From Anaerolineae bacterium (GTDB lineage: Bacteria; Chloroflexota; Anaerolineae; Epilineales; JAHCIE01), in the NCBI GenBank assembly GCA_026129385.1, contig JAHCIE010000159.1, forward strand, positions 1 to 7,447: a stretch of 7,447 nucleotides of DNA, read 5' to 3'. The translations under genes were made by a program, and so were the position numbers. This document shows, one piece after another, positions 5,747-7,447 of this stretch (the first letter of the stretch is position 1; each line of letters opens with the position of its first letter). The notes under the pieces are model-generated. The model had not been told where the DNA came from, ran no database searches, and saw only the letters and a list, made by a program, of their open reading frames with translations.

Positions 5747-6673
5747 TCAGGCGGCGGCCCGCTCGGCGGCAGGCGCGGCCTGCGGTGCGGCCACGGTCAG
5801 GCGATCCTCGGCGCGCAGGACGCTGGTCAAGGCGGCGATGGCAACTTCGAGCATACCCGCGTCGGGGGGCCGGGTGGTTAGCCGTTGTAGGGCCAGGCTG
5901 GGCGTGATGAGCCACCGTACCAGGGCGTTGGTCTGGTAGCGTTTGGCGCTGAAGCGGATGAACTCATAGGAGATGCCGGCGATGACGGGGATGAGGACAA
6001 TGCGCGCGACGATGCTCCACACCAGGTTGGGCCGCCCGATGAAGCTAAAGACGAAGATGGACACGACCATGACGATGAGCAGGAAGCCCGTGCCGCAGCG
6101 CGGGTGGATCAGGCTGAAGCGGGCGACGGAGGGTGGGGTCAGCTCTGCGCCGGCCTCGTAGGCGTTGATGGTCATGTGCTCGGCGCCGTGGTAGGCAAAG
6201 ACGCGCTTGATGTCGGCCAGTTGCCCGATAGCGATGATGTAGGCCAGGAACAGGGCCAGCCGCAGCGCACCCTCGATGATGTGGCTGACAAAGGGGGAGG
6301 GCACGTAGTTGTCGGCCACGCGCGCTACCAGGAAGGGCAGGATGAAGAAGATGCCGATACCAAAGGTGGCTGCTACGGCCACGGTGCCCCAGGCCACCGG
6401 CCCGTGGAACGACACGTCGGTGTCGTCCTCAATGGCGACGTTGGCCGACCACATCAGGGAGCGCATCCCCAATCCCAGCGCGTCCCACAGCAGGGCCAGG
6501 CCGCGGATGAAGGGCAGCTTGCCCCAGTGGCTGGTGTAAATGGGCGCTGTGAGTGGCTCGTCGTGGACGATGATGTCGCCGCCAGGATGGCGGACGGCGA
6601 CGGCGGCGTGGCTCGCCCCACGCATCATGACGCCTTCGATGACCGCCTGGCCGCCGTAGTTGAACTCTGCCAC
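5747..6673 (-). CDS. DUF1385 family membrane protein (YqhQ-like)
   Basis: The opening YGGQAVIEGVMMRG (6-19) is the family signature, as in B. subtilis YqhQ. Further conserved blocks are YHGAEHMTINAYE (161-173), HPRCGTGF (190-197) and YEFIRFSAK (236-244). Four membrane segments are seen at about 93-118, 133-152, 195-212 and 217-236, with a further hydrophobic, possibly membrane-facing stretch at 53-75. The His/Glu/Cys-rich conserved blocks flank the membrane segments, suggesting a metal site or catalytic centre, but the function of the family is not known to me. The Ala/Pro-rich tail (294-308) is low complexity. The start is GTG at 6673, supported by AAAGGA (6682-6687) eight bases upstream and by exact agreement with the family N-terminus. 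It is the first gene of the minus-strand cluster, about 37 bases after the predicted transcription start. Confidence 0.93.
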   Translation of the reverse strand: MAEFNYGGQAVIEGVMMRGASHAAVAVRHPGGDIIVHDEPLTAPIYTSHWGKLPFIRGLALLWDALGLGMRSLMWSANVAIEDDTDVSFHGPVAWGTVAVAATFGIGIFFILPFLVARVADNYVPSPFVSHIIEGALRLALFLAYIIAIGQLADIKRVFAYHGAEHMTINAYEAGAELTPPSVARFSLIHPRCGTGFLLIVMVVSIFVFSFIGRPNLVWSIVARIVLIPVIAGISYEFIRFSAKRYQTNALVRWLITPSLALQRLTTRPPDAGMLEVAIAALTSVLRAEDRLTVAAPQAAPAAERAAA

Positions 6674-6716
6674 AGTGGGAATCCTTTGCTGCTAAAGATG
6701 GAACCGCGTGACAGGC

Positions 6717-6745
6717 ATTATACTCACGCCGGGCGCGGGGAGCAA
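6717..6745 (-). promoter_or_regulatory. Predicted sigma70-type promoter for the DUF1385-SDR-icd cluster
   Basis: On the minus strand, TTGCTC (6740-6745), a 17-base spacer and a perfect TATAAT (6717-6722) give a predicted start near 6710 and a leader of about 37 bases before the GTG at 6673. The -35 box begins four bases after the hairpin that ends the upstream gene. Confidence 0.7.
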
Positions 6746-6748
6746 CCA

Positions 6749-6769
6749 GCGCCGTGGGAATCACGGCGC
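6749..6769 (-). terminator. Hairpin enclosing the stop codon of the upstream secreted protein gene
   Basis: GCGCCGTG (6749-6756) and CACGGCGC (6762-6769) form a perfect 8-bp stem with a five-base loop. The TGA stop (6761-6763 on the minus strand) falls partly in the loop. No T-run follows, so termination is possible but not certain. It shields the following promoter from read-through only if it works. Confidence 0.4.
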
Positions 6770-7447
6770 GGCGCTGACCAGGGGCAGGTACACGCGGTAG
6801 GGGCCATCGGGGTAGGGGGTCGGGGTGGGGCGCGGCGTGGTGGTTTGGGTGGGTGTGGCGGTGGGGCTGGGGACGGCCGAGGGCGTGGGCAGGCGCGCGC
6901 CGCCCCGGCACACCACGAGGCTGGCGTCGTCGATACGCATGTAGGCATTACCGCCTGTGCCGACGACATTGTCCACCTGGAAGTGGAGTGTTACGGCCTG
7001 CCCGCGCAGGGTGTCCAGGCCGCTGCTCACGGGCAGGCGCATCTCGCGATAGGCGTTGCTATCCACGACCAGGGGGGCGTCGGCCAGGATTGTCCCGTCG
7101 GGGCCGAGCAGGCGGGCGATGAAGCGATCGGCGGCATCCGCGCCGCCGGTGTGGCCGGTGTAGACCCAGAAAACCATCTCCAGCTGGGTCGCGTCGGCCG
7201 GCAGGGCGACGCTCTGGCGGCCGGTGGCGGTGTCACCCCCTGCCCCCTGCACCACGTCGCCACTTTGCAGGCCCAGGAACAGGGCCGAGCCGGTGCGCCC
7301 ACCGTAGCCGCTGATGAGGGCGCGGCGTCCAGCCAGGATCCACCTGTCGGCGTTGGCGAAGCCGCCGTTGGACAGGCTATCGAGACAGGCGGCGGGCAGA
7401 GGCGTGGCGGTGGGCGGCGGCAACGTCGACGTGGCTGTGCGCGTGGC
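6761..7447 (-). CDS. Secreted or surface protein, C-terminal part: Pro/Thr-rich linker, beta-sandwich-like domain, second linker, YLPLV tail (5' end cut by window edge)
   Basis: The reading frame is open to the window edge, giving 228 visible residues with no credible start; an internal TTG at 7423 lies within a linker and is rejected. Residues 1-19 are Thr/Pro-rich. Residues about 21-180 look like a jelly-roll or galactose-binding-like module: SNGGF (26-30), QSVALPADATQLEMVFWVY (79-97), DGTIL (117-121), LRGQAVTLHFQV (147-158) and MRIDDASLVVC (170-180). Cys21 and Cys180 bracket the module and may form a disulfide. A second linker (187-212) is rich in PTP and TPT units. The last twelve residues are YRVYLPLVSAAP. 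This arrangement is typical of exported Chloroflexota proteins as I remember them. The catalytic or binding N-terminus is outside the window, so no specific function is assigned. Confidence 0.8.
   Translation of the reverse strand, partial: ATRTATSTLPPPTATPLPAACLDSLSNGGFANADRWILAGRRALISGYGGRTGSALFLGLQSGDVVQGAGGDTATGRQSVALPADATQLEMVFWVYTGHTGGADAADRFIARLLGPDGTILADAPLVVDSNAYREMRLPVSSGLDTLRGQAVTLHFQVDNVVGTGGNAYMRIDDASLVVCRGGARLPTPSAVPSPTATPTQTTTPRPTPTPYPDGPYRVYLPLVSAAP

Noticed and set aside
7421..7423. TTG as the start of the secreted protein gene
   Set aside because: The frame is open to the window edge with the same Thr/Pro-rich composition on both sides, and no signal peptide or ribosome binding site is present, so it is an internal codon.

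Overview
The window is GC-rich bacterial chromosome, densely coding, and reads best as Chloroflexota (an Anaerolineae- or Caldilineae-like lineage). This is inference from gene content and style, not from a marker gene. The clues are a secreted protein with Pro/Thr-rich linkers ending in YRVYLPLVSAAP, a DUF1385 membrane protein, a single-domain CBM48 protein beside glgC, and palindromic repeats in most short intergenic gaps. No rRNA, tRNA, CRISPR array, integrase or transposase is visible, and no gap between genes exceeds about 200 bases.

Layout. (1) 1-1707: a divergent glycogen module. A CBM48 glycogen-binding-type small protein (minus strand, cut by the left edge) and glgC (plus strand) diverge from a 192-base control region. 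That region holds a near-consensus promoter for the CBM48 gene, a weaker promoter for glgC, a perfect 8-bp palindrome between the two -35 boxes, and repeated GTTGG(G/C)C words. (2) 1708-3359, plus strand: a divergent UvsE/UvdE-type UV-damage endonuclease homologue, then a 156-residue conserved protein of unknown function. The gaps around them hold a palindromic element flanked by 7-base direct repeats, a hairpin that buries the UvsE ribosome binding site, a run of G-tracts with G-quadruplex potential, and a second palindrome. (3) 3360-3515: the convergent gap, made of small direct repeats and a palindromic repeat of 9-base units. (4) 3516-6673, minus strand: a likely operon of DUF1385 membrane protein, SDR oxidoreductase and NADP-type isocitrate dehydrogenase, led by a TTGCTC-N17-TATAAT promoter. 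(5) 6761-7447, minus strand: the C-terminal part of a secreted protein. Its stop codon lies inside a hairpin directly upstream of the operon promoter.

How it fits together. GlgC makes ADP-glucose for glycogen, and the CBM48 protein probably binds the polymer, so the shared control region could couple them. Isocitrate dehydrogenase supplies 2-oxoglutarate and NADPH; the SDR may draw on NADP(H) but its substrate is unknown. The most unusual items are the UvsE homologue, which keeps every metal ligand but has lost the HPGQY lesion-probing motif, and the structured leader that masks its ribosome binding site.
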